Shown piece by piece: positions 36,787 through 46,150 of a stretch of DNA of 64,000 nt. The stretch is from Mycolicibacterium senegalense. Lineage in GTDB: Bacteria; Actinomycetota; Actinomycetes; Mycobacteriales; Mycobacteriaceae. The stretch spans positions 992,001 to 1,056,000 of the forward strand of contig NZ_CP081000.1 in the NCBI RefSeq assembly GCF_019645875.1, written 5' to 3'. Both the position numbers and the translations under genes were made by a program. Position 1 is the first letter of the stretch; every line of letters starts with the position of its first letter. A model generated the notes under the pieces. That model searched no databases. It was not told the DNA's origin and saw only the letters and a list, made by a program, of their open reading frames with translations.

Positions 36787-38413
36787 ACTCGGTGACCGGA
36801 TAGCCTCCGTCGTCATCCCGCCCGTACTGCGCCAGTTGCATCGGAGGAAAGTCCACGGACACAGACGCATTGGGCTTGTGTTCGCGCCACCCGACGGTGG
36901 CTCGCACGGTGTAGCGCCCGGCCGGCAGGCCGGGGTTCAGCTCGACGGTGTCCACCGTCGTGGCAGCTGCGGGCCGGCCGGCGACGTCTTCGAACTTCTG
37001 GTCGGCGACCAGCGTGCGCAGATCCATTCGGGAATCGATGGTCCGAACCACCTGCCCTGACGCCGACACGATGTCGTAGCGGACCTGCCAACGTTCGTAC
37101 ACCGGCGCCGAGCCGAAGTTCGTCCAGCGCAATTTCAGCGCGAAGCGCTCTGACGCGGGGATCGGTTCGGCCGGTTGCTCGGCGGTCACCGAATAGCGAT
37201 ATCCGCTGAACTTGTTGGCGTTCGCCCAGACCCGGTATTGATCGGCGGGCATCGGAATGTCGTTGAGCTGCCCGGGAAAACCGGTGCTCGCCGTCATCGA
37301 GACGTGCCGGTTGACCACGTCACGCAGGCCGGTGAGGTAGTAGTCCATGGCACCGGCCTGCGGCGGGTCGGGGATCCACTCGGTGATGATCGGTGCGGTG
37401 CGGTAACGGTTGAGGACGACGTTGATGATGGGGTCGTGAATCTGCACGTAGCGTGAGTATTCGTTGACCACCCAGGTGGGGATCGGGTCGAACTTGCCGA
37501 GCCCGTCGGCCCGGATACCCACCGGTTTGCGCCTGGCGCGCAGCAGCGGGTTGTCCCGGAAGAGTTGCTTGGTGATCTCGGGATTTCCGGCGGCGGTGAC
37601 CAGCGCGGTGTTGGGAAATGCCCGCAGATTCGCGTTGACCAGGAACGTGATCGCCTTCTTGGTGATGTACTGGTCGCGATACTGACTGAAGTAGCCGAGT
37701 TCGGCCTGGCTGCGTTCCGGGGACGGCGCCGGCCGGCCGAGGGTATCGCGCATGAAGGCCACGTGGTTCTCGCTGAAGTCGCCATACCCGGACATCTCCA
37801 CCATGGCCAGCCGTTCGTCACGGTCATAGCGACGGCCGAGGGCCGCCAGCAGGTCGGCGAAATACGACAGATACGCCGGGTGGTTCCAATCCGGGATCAC
37901 GTACTTGACGCCACCGTGCGGGTAGGTGCGCGTGGTGCCGGGGATGGTCAGCAGCCAGTCCGGCACCGAGATGTCGATTCCCTTGGGATAACTGGTTTCA
38001 CAGCAGGAGTTGAATGCGGTGACCCGGAAACCCACCCGGCGGCCGTTGGCGTGCGCCGAAGCCAGCGCACGGTCGAGCACACTGAAGTCGTACCGGACGT
38101 CGTCGCGGGCGTCTCTGGGAAGCTTGCGGGGGTCGCGTGGCTGCAGGGTGCGCCAGTCGAGCCGCAGGCTGACATCGGTGGTGCCGGGCCACGGCTGGTA
38201 CTCCCGCTGAGCCGGGCTGGCCTGCGGAAACAATTCCGTGGCCAGATTCTGGTACTGGCCGCGCAGCGGGTTGACCAGATCGGGTTCGGAGTAGGGGATC
38301 ACGCCGCTGCGCCGACTGGAAACGTCCGCCTGCCCGGAATAGGTGCATCCGGCGGCCGTCAAGGCCCAGACGGCGAGGATGGCTCCCACACTCGTCGCGT
38401 TCAACCGTCGCAT
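36773..38413 (-). CDS. DUF4832-type exported lipoprotein, glycoside-hydrolase-like
   Basis: A 546-residue exported protein. The signal peptide ends at AAGC with C23, a likely lipobox. The main domain (about 45-370) looks like a TIM-barrel glycosidase-type fold of the DUF4874/DUF4832 group: LRGQYQNL, GFRVTAFNSCCETSYP, VPDWL, IPDWNHPAYLS, LAMVEMSGYGDFSENH with E206, and IITEWIPDP with E345 as possible acid residues. A C-terminal beta-sandwich follows (LKLRWTNFGSAPVYERWQVRYDI). Its end overlaps the GNAT gene and its start overlaps the wzy gene. A paralogue lies at 55380. ATG at 38413; GTG at 38425 is an alternative. Polysaccharide processing is inferred from context. Confidence 0.75.
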   Translation of the reverse strand: MRRLNATSVGAILAVWALTAAGCTYSGQADVSSRRSGVIPYSEPDLVNPLRGQYQNLATELFPQASPAQREYQPWPGTTDVSLRLDWRTLQPRDPRKLPRDARDDVRYDFSVLDRALASAHANGRRVGFRVTAFNSCCETSYPKGIDISVPDWLLTIPGTTRTYPHGGVKYVIPDWNHPAYLSYFADLLAALGRRYDRDERLAMVEMSGYGDFSENHVAFMRDTLGRPAPSPERSQAELGYFSQYRDQYITKKAITFLVNANLRAFPNTALVTAAGNPEITKQLFRDNPLLRARRKPVGIRADGLGKFDPIPTWVVNEYSRYVQIHDPIINVVLNRYRTAPIITEWIPDPPQAGAMDYYLTGLRDVVNRHVSMTASTGFPGQLNDIPMPADQYRVWANANKFSGYRYSVTAEQPAEPIPASERFALKLRWTNFGSAPVYERWQVRYDIVSASGQVVRTIDSRMDLRTLVADQKFEDVAGRPAAATTVDTVELNPGLPAGRYTVRATVGWREHKPNASVSVDFPPMQLAQYGRDDDGGYPVTEFSVQ

Positions 38414-39741
38414 GGTCTTGGGCACGGCTCCTTCCCGGTTCCGCTGCGGCGGCCCAGCCGCCACACCACGGTGGACAGCGCGATGAGAATCCAAGTGACC
38501 GTCCAGATCTGGATGAACCCGCTGACATCGAGGATGAGGCTGATCACCGCCAGCGCCGCCAGCGATCCACTGATCGCACCGCCCAGTTCGGCGACGACCG
38601 GGTCGGCCGTGGCCGAGGACCGCAGGGCCAGCAGCAGCGCGACTGAAATCAGGATGACGAAGCTGACCAGTCCCAGGGCGCCGGTTTCCATGAGCCGGGA
38701 CAGGTATTGGTTGTCGAGCACGGGTTGCCGATAGGCCGGGTACATGCCGGTGCCCTGGCCGATCCAGAAGTGGTCCCGATAGTGCTTTGCGACGTACGCG
38801 GCGCCCAGACCCCGAGAGGCGATCGACGAGTCACTGGAGACACCTGCGAACGACTGCGCGATCGCCGAAATCACCTGCAGCTGGGCCAGCATGCCGAGCC
38901 CTAGCCCGGCGGCCGCGGTGAGCAGCACCGCGGCGAAGCGCCGAATCGACCACCGCCACGCCATGACCAGCAGTGCCGCCGTCAACCCCACGATGGCCGA
39001 GCGCGACACGGTGGCCAGCGCGCCACAGAGTAGGACAGCGGTGCACAGGACCCACGGCCACGTGCGCTCACCGCGAGCCCGCACGCAGGCCACCACCGCG
39101 ATGCTCAGCGGGATGATGACCGTCAGAACGCCGGCCAGCTCAAGAGGGTGACCCGCGCTGCCCTGGGGCCGGTCGATGCCCTCCCTTGCCAGATTGGTGA
39201 CGAGCACGAAATCGCTTGCCTTCAATCCGGGCAGGATGAACATGGGTGCCAGGTCCAGCCCGGCGACCAGTCGGACGAGCGCAAACGCGGCGGACAGCGC
39301 ACCGCCGAGGACGAGCCCCTTGAACAACAGGAGCACGCGTCCCGGGGTGGTGATCATCGCGATGATGGCGATCACCATGGCGCTCAACGCGAGGTCGGAA
39401 AAGATGTAGCGGTCGGCGAACTCGATGCCGCGCAGCACCGTGCCGCGACTCATCGCGGCGCCGTAGGAGACCAATGACGCGGTCAGATAGCCCAGGATCG
39501 CGATGACGAGCCAGCGGTTGGCCACCGCCGACTTTTGCCCCGCCGCACCCGCCAGCGCCCAGGCCGCTGCACCGATATAGAGCAGGAACTGGCCCAGGCT
39601 CAGACCGAAAGTCAATGGCACGGTGAAGGTTTGGCGCATGCCGAGGAGAAAGAAGCCGCCGGCGGCCAAGATCAGCGGCCCGATCAGATCGCGGCGAGAG
39701 CGCGGGGCGACGTCGAGCGAGGTCAGGTCACGGCTGGACAT
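38401..39741 (-). CDS. Wzy/O-antigen-ligase-like polysaccharide polymerase
   Basis: A 446-residue polytopic membrane protein with roughly eleven hydrophobic segments. A large extracytoplasmic loop (about 300-355: AQSFAGVSSDSSIASRGLGAAYVAKHYRDHFWIGQGTG) has the layout of the O-antigen ligase/Wzy family, and H-P-L-E-L-A-G and the FWIGQGTGMYP motif fit that family. In the locus it stands between Wzz-like and exported DUF4832 genes, so it is the best candidate polymerase. Start is ATG 39741 (MSSRDLTS), overlapping the wzz-like gene by 14 bases. Assignment rests on topology and context. Confidence 0.78.
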   Translation of the reverse strand: MSSRDLTSLDVAPRSRRDLIGPLILAAGGFFLLGMRQTFTVPLTFGLSLGQFLLYIGAAAWALAGAAGQKSAVANRWLVIAILGYLTASLVSYGAAMSRGTVLRGIEFADRYIFSDLALSAMVIAIIAMITTPGRVLLLFKGLVLGGALSAAFALVRLVAGLDLAPMFILPGLKASDFVLVTNLAREGIDRPQGSAGHPLELAGVLTVIIPLSIAVVACVRARGERTWPWVLCTAVLLCGALATVSRSAIVGLTAALLVMAWRWSIRRFAAVLLTAAAGLGLGMLAQLQVISAIAQSFAGVSSDSSIASRGLGAAYVAKHYRDHFWIGQGTGMYPAYRQPVLDNQYLSRLMETGALGLVSFVILISVALLLALRSSATADPVVAELGGAISGSLAALAVISLILDVSGFIQIWTVTWILIALSTVVWRLGRRSGTGKEPCPRPCDG

Positions 39742-40450
39742 GCGCATCGGGGGCGGTCGCTCCGATGGCCGCGTCGTCGGACGCCGCGGTGGCACTGCTG
39801 TCACTGGTCTTGCGCCCCGATGGCCGGCGCTGGGCCAGATCCCGTGCCACGTCGACGAGGAGTAACACCACCAGCCCGGCCAGAAGCGCGCCGAGCGCGT
39901 AGGTGGCGGCGGCCCGTACGCCGCTGGTGGGCATCTTGGCCGCCTCGCTGGGCTCGACCGAGGGAATCAGCAACGCGTTGTTGACCACCGGCACAGCGGA
40001 GTCGAGCTGGATCTTGTTCAAGCAGGTGCGCGCATACTCGATGACCGCCGAGGCGGCGCGGCGCGCCGAATCCGCATCGGGCCCGTCGGCTGTGACGACC
40101 AGTTGCGAGGTCAGTTGTGCGTACAGCGCCGCATCGCCGTAGGTGGTGTTGACGGTGAAGTTGCCAGTTCCGCCGGCATCAGCGGCAGCGCGGTGTCCGT
40201 CGTCGCCTTGAATGGCGGTTGCCACGACGGCGGCCAGTTGCGCCATGTCGTTGTTGAGGTTGACCAGGGGGTTGAGTCCGGCATCGGGTGATCCGCTCCC
40301 GGGTGGGATCACGACGGCGACGGCGGTTGACTGGTACACCGACGATGTTGACGAGAAGCCGATGTATCCGGCAATCGCGGCAAGAATTGCCAGCAGCGTC
40401 AACACGATCGGTCTCCGGCCGAGCGACCGGAGAAATTGGGCGACGTTCAA
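39728..40450 (-). CDS. Wzz-like chain-length determinant protein
   Basis: A 240-residue protein with one membrane segment at each end: IVLTLLAILAAIAGYIGFSS near the N-terminus and YALGALLAGLVVLLLVDVA near residue 190, with a helical periplasmic-type domain between. This two-helix hairpin is the polysaccharide co-polymerase (Wzz) topology. The C-terminal 40 residues are cytoplasmic and charged, with no tyrosine-kinase domain. TTG start at 40450 preceded by AGGGA. It is the first gene of a leftward operon wzz-wzy-DUF4832. Sequence similarity to Wzz is weak, so the call depends on topology and neighbours. Confidence 0.72.
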   Translation of the reverse strand: MNVAQFLRSLGRRPIVLTLLAILAAIAGYIGFSSTSSVYQSTAVAVVIPPGSGSPDAGLNPLVNLNNDMAQLAAVVATAIQGDDGHRAAADAGGTGNFTVNTTYGDAALYAQLTSQLVVTADGPDADSARRAASAVIEYARTCLNKIQLDSAVPVVNNALLIPSVEPSEAAKMPTSGVRAAATYALGALLAGLVVLLLVDVARDLAQRRPSGRKTSDSSATAASDDAAIGATAPDAHVQP

Positions 40451-40802
40451 GGCAATCCCTGCGGGTGTGATGTGCGGTGAAAAATCCGTTTACGTTTGCT
40501 GATATTAGTGACCGCCGCGCCGATCGCAAATGGGTACCGTCCTGGGGGCGAGAAGATCTCCTTGCTGTGGGCTGCATTTGCGAAAACTTGTCACAGCGAG
40601 TCGAATCTCGGGGGCCGCCGCAGATGCGGGTGACGCCAGTCAGAAATCACCGGTTCGGCCCCGCGCGGAGCACTGACGGAAAACGTCGTGTCGCCGTAGC
40701 GGGCGCAGGGTGCTAAACATGAGCTCGCCATTTCGGCGGGATGTTTGCCATGATATTCCGGTCCGGCTCCGGTGCGGAGCTTTGTCAGAAAGGCCGTACA
40801 CG

Positions 40803-41633
40803 TTGCTGACGCTCTCCGCCAGGCCGACCATGCGGATCGGCGCCACCTCGGTTGCCCGGTGTTCGACGGCCGAAGTCATCGCACTGGTGACCCGACACCT
40901 GGGCGTGCCCGACGCGCCTACGCTGGCGTTGGGTTCGGTGAACCTCGACCACCTGCACCATTTCCGGGCGGGTCGCACGGCGCTCGGCGGTCCGGGCAGT
41001 GGCCCGGAGTGGCTGTGGCTGGCCGACGGTGCGCCGGTGGCGTGGCGCGGTTCTCGTCTGACCGGGACGCCGTGGCCCCGGGTCACCGGTGCCGACCTGC
41101 TCGACCCGTTGTTGGACGAATGCGTGCTGCGCCGGGCGCAGGTCGGCTTCTTCGGCGGCCAACGCGACACCCACCGGCGCTTGGCCGAGGTCTGGGCCTA
41201 CCGGTATCCGCAGGCGCCGGCACCGCTGTTCTGGGCGCCGAGCCGGCGGGAGGTCGAATGCCCCCGCAGCTCAGCGGAACTGGCCGCCGAGATCCGCGCG
41301 GCCGGTGTGCGAGTGCTGATCGTCGGCTTGGGCAAGCCCCGCCAAGAGCTGTGGATAGACCGACACGGGGCGGCCACCGGGGCGGCGGTGTTGGCGGCGT
41401 TCGGTGCGGCAGCGGACTTTCTGGCCGGGGTGGTGAACCGGGCCCCGGAGCGCTATCGGCGTCACGGGATGGAGTGGTTGTACCGGCTCAATCAAGAGCC
41501 GCGCCGGCTGGCCCGTCGCTATCTCGTGCAGGGTCCGCCGGCTTTCGCCCAACTGCGGCACGCGGTCGTGGAGAACACCGGGCCCGATGCGTTCACGCGG
41601 CGCGGGCCAGGGCTGCCAGGTGAGCGGCCATGA
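40803..41633 (+). CDS. WecG/TagA/CpsF family glycosyltransferase
   Basis: A GT26-family enzyme of about 276 residues. TagA/WecG proteins add a sugar (often ManNAc or ManNAcA) to a polyprenyl-linked acceptor. Recognisable stretches are PTLALGSVNLDHLHHF near the N-terminus, QVGFFGGQRDTHRRLAE, VRVLIVGLGKPRQELWIDRH, and AVLAAFGAAADFLAGVVNRAPERYRRHGMEWLYRLNQEPRRLARRYL, the most conserved family signature. The start is unclear: TTG 40803 has AGAAAGG nine bases upstream; GTG 40710 and ATG 40830 are possible. Its end overlaps the convergent GT4 gene by 41 bases. Confidence 0.87.
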   Translation: MLTLSARPTMRIGATSVARCSTAEVIALVTRHLGVPDAPTLALGSVNLDHLHHFRAGRTALGGPGSGPEWLWLADGAPVAWRGSRLTGTPWPRVTGADLLDPLLDECVLRRAQVGFFGGQRDTHRRLAEVWAYRYPQAPAPLFWAPSRREVECPRSSAELAAEIRAAGVRVLIVGLGKPRQELWIDRHGAATGAAVLAAFGAAADFLAGVVNRAPERYRRHGMEWLYRLNQEPRRLARRYLVQGPPAFAQLRHAVVENTGPDAFTRRGPGLPGERP

Positions 41634-42648
41634 CCGAAGACGTGAACCGTTCGCGGGCCCGGATCGCCGCGGCGGCACCCATTTCCGCGCGCCGGGCCGG
41701 GTCGGACAATAGCTGGCCGATCGCAGCGGCGAATGCATCCACATCGCCCGGGGGTACGAGCAAACCGGTGACACCGTGTTCGACGTAGGCATCGACGCCC
41801 GGGTTGTCGGTCATCACGAGTGGGCGCCCACTGGCCATCGCTTCCAGTGCCACGGTGAGTCCCGAACCGCTGACGGTCGGCTTGAGGGCGACCGCCACCA
41901 CGCTCGACCGGCGGTACAGCTCACGCATCTTCCCGTCGAGCCGGCCGCGGTAGAGCGTGCCGAGCTCCTCGGGCAGGTGCACCGGCAGACCCGTCGCGAG
42001 CTCGAGGTGGATCCCGGGATGAGAGGTACGCAAACGGCTCACGGCCGCCACCAGGAGCGCGTGGTCGCGGTACCGGTCCTCGCCGGCACTGGCCACCACG
42101 ACGCTGCCGGGTTCGGGATCGGGTTGCACGGCATAGAAATCGGTGTCGATCCCCACCGGGACGTAGTGCAGCCGCGACCGCGGCACACCCCATTCCTGGT
42201 GCAAGATGGGCAGTACCGGTTCGCATTGGGTGAATACGGAGGCGGCGCGCAACAGCGCCCGGTGGGCCAGCGCGGCGTGCAGGCGAGGAGCGGCAACGCG
42301 GTTGGTGAGCCAGCCGATGCCAAGGACCGTGGGCCGGTGCCGAGCGGCGCGCAGCGCGGCGGGCACTCCGGTGCGTTCGTCGTATGCCACCACCACGTCG
42401 GCGTGCCGTCGGACGCGCGCGGTCAGCAGGCCTTCGACGAGCTCGAGTCCGGAGGTGCGGTAGCGCACCGACGCCGCGACGCGTTCGACGATGCGGCCGG
42501 GCGCGACCTCGCCGAACGTGACGTCGACGCCATGGTCGGCGAGTTTGTGGAGACCGTACGGTGATGCGTCCGGTACCTCGCCGCGGTGGTGGCGCTCGGC
42601 CCACGTGGTTGCGGAAAGGCCGTGTGGCAAAGGTATGTACGCGCGCAT
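41593..42648 (-). CDS. Glycosyltransferase family 4 protein
   Basis: A 351-residue GT-B glycosyltransferase. The N-terminal half is the acceptor domain; the donor domain includes VPVGIDTDFY, ASAGEDRYRDHALLVAAV, KPTVSGSGLTVALEAMASGRPLVMTDNPGVDAYVEHGVTGLLVPPGD with the E-x7-E donor-binding pattern. Sugar donor and acceptor are unknown. It is divergent from the wzx flippase gene; the two starts face each other with their regulatory sequences overlapping, and its tail overlaps the GT26 gene. Confidence 0.87.
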   Translation of the reverse strand: MRAYIPLPHGLSATTWAERHHRGEVPDASPYGLHKLADHGVDVTFGEVAPGRIVERVAASVRYRTSGLELVEGLLTARVRRHADVVVAYDERTGVPAALRAARHRPTVLGIGWLTNRVAAPRLHAALAHRALLRAASVFTQCEPVLPILHQEWGVPRSRLHYVPVGIDTDFYAVQPDPEPGSVVVASAGEDRYRDHALLVAAVSRLRTSHPGIHLELATGLPVHLPEELGTLYRGRLDGKMRELYRRSSVVAVALKPTVSGSGLTVALEAMASGRPLVMTDNPGVDAYVEHGVTGLLVPPGDVDAFAAAIGQLLSDPARRAEMGAAAAIRARERFTSSVMAAHLAALARAA

Positions 42649-42692
42649 CTGTCCCCGGTTCCAGCATTGCTGAATGCAACGAGGATAACAGC

Positions 42693-44165
42693 GTGGCCGT
42701 CGCCGGGCCGGTAGCGGTGGGCCGGGTATCCAACCGGGCCATGGCCCGGGCGTTCAGTCAGCAGTTGATTTTCCGGGCGCTGGGGATGATCGCCTCGGTG
42801 TTGACGGTGGCCATGACGACCCGGCATCTGGGGCCCACCGGCTACGGACATCTGACCACCGCGGTGGTGTTCGTGGGGCTGTGGACCAGCCTCACCGAGT
42901 TGGGTGTGGGTGCCGTGGTGGTTCGGCGCGTGACGGCCGGCAAGGGGGAGTTGAGCCGGCTGGTCCGGGTCAACGCCGGCATGTCGCTGCTGTACTGCGT
43001 GCCCTTGTTCGCGATCACTGCGATCTCGGGTGTCCTGGTGTATCGAGGCCAGGACGAAGTGGTGCGCATGGTGTTGATCGTGTCGGGCAGCTTGATCCTG
43101 ACCACGATCACGAGCTGCTTCGAACCCGTCTTCCTGGCCAGTGTGCGATTCGCCGCGGTGGCCTGGTCGGACCTGGTCAGCCGGGTTGCCTCGCTCGGAG
43201 CCACGATGATTCTGATTGCGACGGCGGCGAATACGGTGTGGTTTGCCGCAGTGCAGCTCGTCCCGCCGTTGGTGGTCCTGGCCATCCAAGGTGTGGCGGC
43301 GGCCAGGATCAGCGATTGGCGACCGGTCTTCTCGCTCTCGGAGAGCTGGCACTTGCTGCGGGAAAGCCTGCCGCAAACCGGGGTTCTGATCATCGCGGTC
43401 CTGTACTGGCGGGCCGACGGCGTGATCCTGAGCCTGCGCAGCACACCCGAACAGGTCGGCGTGTACGGGTTGGCCTACACGCTGGCGTTCACCCTGTCGG
43501 TACTGTCCACCTTCTTCCAGACCTCGACGCTGTCGGCGGCAACCCACTCCTTCGCCACGGACCGCGGCGAGTTCGCGCGGTTCGTCACCAGAACGGTTGA
43601 GTCGATGATGTTCCTCGGCGCGCCGATCGCGGTGGTGGGAATCGTGGTGGCTCACCCGGTGGTCGAACTGGTCGGTTCGTCGGAGTTCGGCGCGCACGGC
43701 GGCCTGACCCTGGCGCTGCTGTTGGTGGCCGTCGCACTGACCTTCCTCAACGCGGCCATCAGTCAGGCCCTGTTCGCCGCCCACGATCAGGTGTTCCTGT
43801 TCCGGTTGAACCTCGTCAACCTGATCGGCAACATCGTGCTGAACATCGTGCTCACGCCGAGATACGGCGCCGTGGGAGCCGGCGCGGCACTGATCGTCGC
43901 CGAGTCGGTCGGTCTTGTGGTGGTGACGTGGCGGTTGAGCCGAGTCGCTCCGTATCGCACCCCGTGGAGGTTCGCGCTGCGACTGCTCGTGCCCCTGGCT
44001 GCGGCGGCCGCGGTCGCGGCATCGCTGCAGCACATGTCGGTGCTGGTGACCGTGCCGGTGGCGGCGGTGGTGTACCTGCTCGTGAATTTCGTTGTGGGGC
44101 CGGTGACCCCGCAGGTGGTCAAGAGTGTGCTGGCCGATCGAGAGAAGTCGAGGGAGAACCAATGA
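42693..44165 (+). CDS. Wzx-type polysaccharide flippase (MATE/MOP superfamily)
   Basis: A 490-residue membrane protein with about 12-14 hydrophobic segments. FRALGMIASVLTVAMTTRHLGPTGYGHLTTAVVFVGLWTSLTELGVGAVVVRRV at the N-terminus is the standard polysaccharide-transporter (RfbX/Wzx) beginning, and VYGLAYTLAFTLSVLSTFFQTSTLSAA is a later repeat of the same type. It should move polyprenyl-linked repeat units across the membrane. I start at GTG 42693, with GAGG eight bases upstream; the ORF opens earlier but overlaps the divergent gene. It overlaps the next gene by four bases (ATGA). Confidence 0.87.
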   Translation: MAVAGPVAVGRVSNRAMARAFSQQLIFRALGMIASVLTVAMTTRHLGPTGYGHLTTAVVFVGLWTSLTELGVGAVVVRRVTAGKGELSRLVRVNAGMSLLYCVPLFAITAISGVLVYRGQDEVVRMVLIVSGSLILTTITSCFEPVFLASVRFAAVAWSDLVSRVASLGATMILIATAANTVWFAAVQLVPPLVVLAIQGVAAARISDWRPVFSLSESWHLLRESLPQTGVLIIAVLYWRADGVILSLRSTPEQVGVYGLAYTLAFTLSVLSTFFQTSTLSAATHSFATDRGEFARFVTRTVESMMFLGAPIAVVGIVVAHPVVELVGSSEFGAHGGLTLALLLVAVALTFLNAAISQALFAAHDQVFLFRLNLVNLIGNIVLNIVLTPRYGAVGAGAALIVAESVGLVVVTWRLSRVAPYRTPWRFALRLLVPLAAAAAVAASLQHMSVLVTVPVAAVVYLLVNFVVGPVTPQVVKSVLADREKSRENQ

Positions 44166-46150
44166 ACCGCGAACTCGACCGGGCCTACCTGCCCGAGCGG
44201 TTTCGGACACCGGCACCGCCGTCGGGTCCGCCGACACGTCGCCAGACGGCAGTGCTGATCGTCGCGTACCGCAATCCGCTACTGCTCTCCGACTGCCTCA
44301 CCGCGGTAGGCAAGCACCTGCCGGATCTGCCGGTGTTGGTGTGGGACAACTCCGGCGCCCAGTATCCGGGAATGGACGAGGTGGTGGCCGAACATCCGGA
44401 GGTGCGGTGGTTCCGCGGTTCGGCGAATGTGGGATTCGCACCCGCGGTCAACGCCCTGGCCGCCGAAGTTCCCCAGCACAATCTGTTGCTGCTCAACCCC
44501 GATGCGGTGCTGCAAGGGCCGCTCGACGGCACCCTCGCCGCGATGGACCGCCCGGCGGTGGCCGCAGCCGCTCCGTTGGTGATCGATGACGCGGGCGCGC
44601 ACAGGCATTACCGCATTTGGGATGTGGCCCATCGGGAACACAGCCTGATCCGGGCGCTGGTGTCGCGGGCCGGGTATGCCGACCGGCTGCGGGGCACCTG
44701 GTTCTCCGAGCTCTACCGCGACCGGCCCACCGCGGTGAGCGGGTACCTCACCGGAGCCTGCCTCGCCGTCAGCCGCGACGCTTGGGACGCCGTCGGTTGT
44801 TTCGACGAGGAGTTCTTCCTCTACGGCGAAGAATCCGACTGGCAGCGGCGGGCCCGGTCGGCGGGTTGGTCGGTCGAACTCATCGACGAGATCGGCGTGG
44901 CGCACACCGGTCACGGCACGGTCACCGACGACCCGCTGGCCGGCACGCGTTCGCGAGACCTGTTGCGCGCCAACATCGCGCTCAATCTGGAACTGGACAA
45001 GGGCAAGACCACCGCGGACCTGTACCTGGCAGGCACCTCGGTCCTGGACCGGGTGCAGCGTTCGGCCCGGCGGCAGCGCGCAGCCCGGCGGCGCCCGGCC
45101 GGCCGGCGGCCGTCGGTGATCATCACCACCAACCGGCTGGTGTTCGGCGGTGCCGAACGCCAACATGTGCTGCTCGCAGGAGAACTGGACCGCCGCGGCT
45201 ACGAGGTGGTCATCGCCTGCGTGCAACGCTTCGGCCCGCTGGTCGCCGAGATACCGTCGTCAGTGCGCGTGGTGCGCCAGCCCTGGTGGGCCCCGGTGGT
45301 CGATGTCGGCGCCGGCCGTTCGATCGTGATCAGCGGTGACACCAACACCGAGACCGGATTCGCCACCGGATGGCGAGCCGCCGGCCGCGACCGCCGGTGG
45401 TTGGTCGCCGCCCACATCCCGCCGAACGAAGACAGGGCCACCTACTCGGCGCCGCTGGCCGCGGCCATGCGCCGGGCTGACGGGTTCATCGCGTTGTCGC
45501 CGCGGCATTGGGCCGAGGCCACCGCGTACCAGAACCTCGGCAGCCGGACGTTCTTCGCCCCCAACGGGGTATCGACCCGGGCCGAGGTGGCGTCGGTGCC
45601 GGCACGTCCGCCGGTCGCCGAGGTGCCTCACCTGGTGATGCTCAGTCGCATCGTCCGACACAAGAATCCGCATCTGCTGATCGAGGCCCTCGACGGTTTG
45701 CGGCACCTGCCCTGGCGGCTGTCCATCTTCGGTGACGGACCGGACCGGGCCGAACTGGAGGCCGGCACGCCAGCCGATCTGGCCGGGCGAGTGTCCTGGC
45801 GAGGCTGGGTGGCAGGCCCGGGGCCGGCCCTGGCCGACTGCGATCTGCTGTGTGTACCGAGCGGGTCCGAGGCCTTTCCGCTGGTGATCCTGGAAGCCAT
45901 GGCCAGACGCATCCCGGTGGCCGCGTCGGCGGTGTGCTCGGTTCCCGATCTGCTCGACGGGGGACGGGCGGGCATTCTGGTCGACGACATCTCGGTAGCC
46001 GGCTGGCGGTCGGCGCTGGCTGCCGCCATCGGTGCCGTGTCCGGGTGGAAAGAGATCGGCGACAAGGGGTTTGAACGCATGGCCGACCGCTACACGGTCG
46101 AGGCGATGGCCGACGCCTACGAGGCTGCGATCGCGGCGGCGTTCGAATGA
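44162..46150 (+). CDS. Fused GT2-GT4 bifunctional glycosyltransferase
   Basis: A 662-residue protein with two glycosyltransferase domains. Residues about 28-300 are a GT2 domain of the rhamnosyltransferase type: VLIVAYRNPLLLSDCL, NVGFAPAVNAL, LLLLNPDAVL (the D-x-D-like acid motif), VSGYLTGACLAVSRDAWDAVGCFDEEFFLYGEESDWQRRA. A basic linker (RRQRAARRRPAGRR) leads into a GT4 domain (about 320-662) with FGGAERQHVLLAGEL, VMLSRIVRHKNPHLLIEAL and CVPSGSEAFPLVILEAMARRIPVAASAV. It could add two sugars in succession. It overlaps wzx and the next gene by four bases at each end. Confidence 0.88.
   Translation: MNRELDRAYLPERFRTPAPPSGPPTRRQTAVLIVAYRNPLLLSDCLTAVGKHLPDLPVLVWDNSGAQYPGMDEVVAEHPEVRWFRGSANVGFAPAVNALAAEVPQHNLLLLNPDAVLQGPLDGTLAAMDRPAVAAAAPLVIDDAGAHRHYRIWDVAHREHSLIRALVSRAGYADRLRGTWFSELYRDRPTAVSGYLTGACLAVSRDAWDAVGCFDEEFFLYGEESDWQRRARSAGWSVELIDEIGVAHTGHGTVTDDPLAGTRSRDLLRANIALNLELDKGKTTADLYLAGTSVLDRVQRSARRQRAARRRPAGRRPSVIITTNRLVFGGAERQHVLLAGELDRRGYEVVIACVQRFGPLVAEIPSSVRVVRQPWWAPVVDVGAGRSIVISGDTNTETGFATGWRAAGRDRRWLVAAHIPPNEDRATYSAPLAAAMRRADGFIALSPRHWAEATAYQNLGSRTFFAPNGVSTRAEVASVPARPPVAEVPHLVMLSRIVRHKNPHLLIEALDGLRHLPWRLSIFGDGPDRAELEAGTPADLAGRVSWRGWVAGPGPALADCDLLCVPSGSEAFPLVILEAMARRIPVAASAVCSVPDLLDGGRAGILVDDISVAGWRSALAAAIGAVSGWKEIGDKGFERMADRYTVEAMADAYEAAIAAAFE

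Noticed and set aside
42423..44237. A 604-residue minus-strand open frame opposite the flippase
   Set aside because: Very rich in His, Gln and Arg, typical of a frame shadow of a hydrophobic protein.
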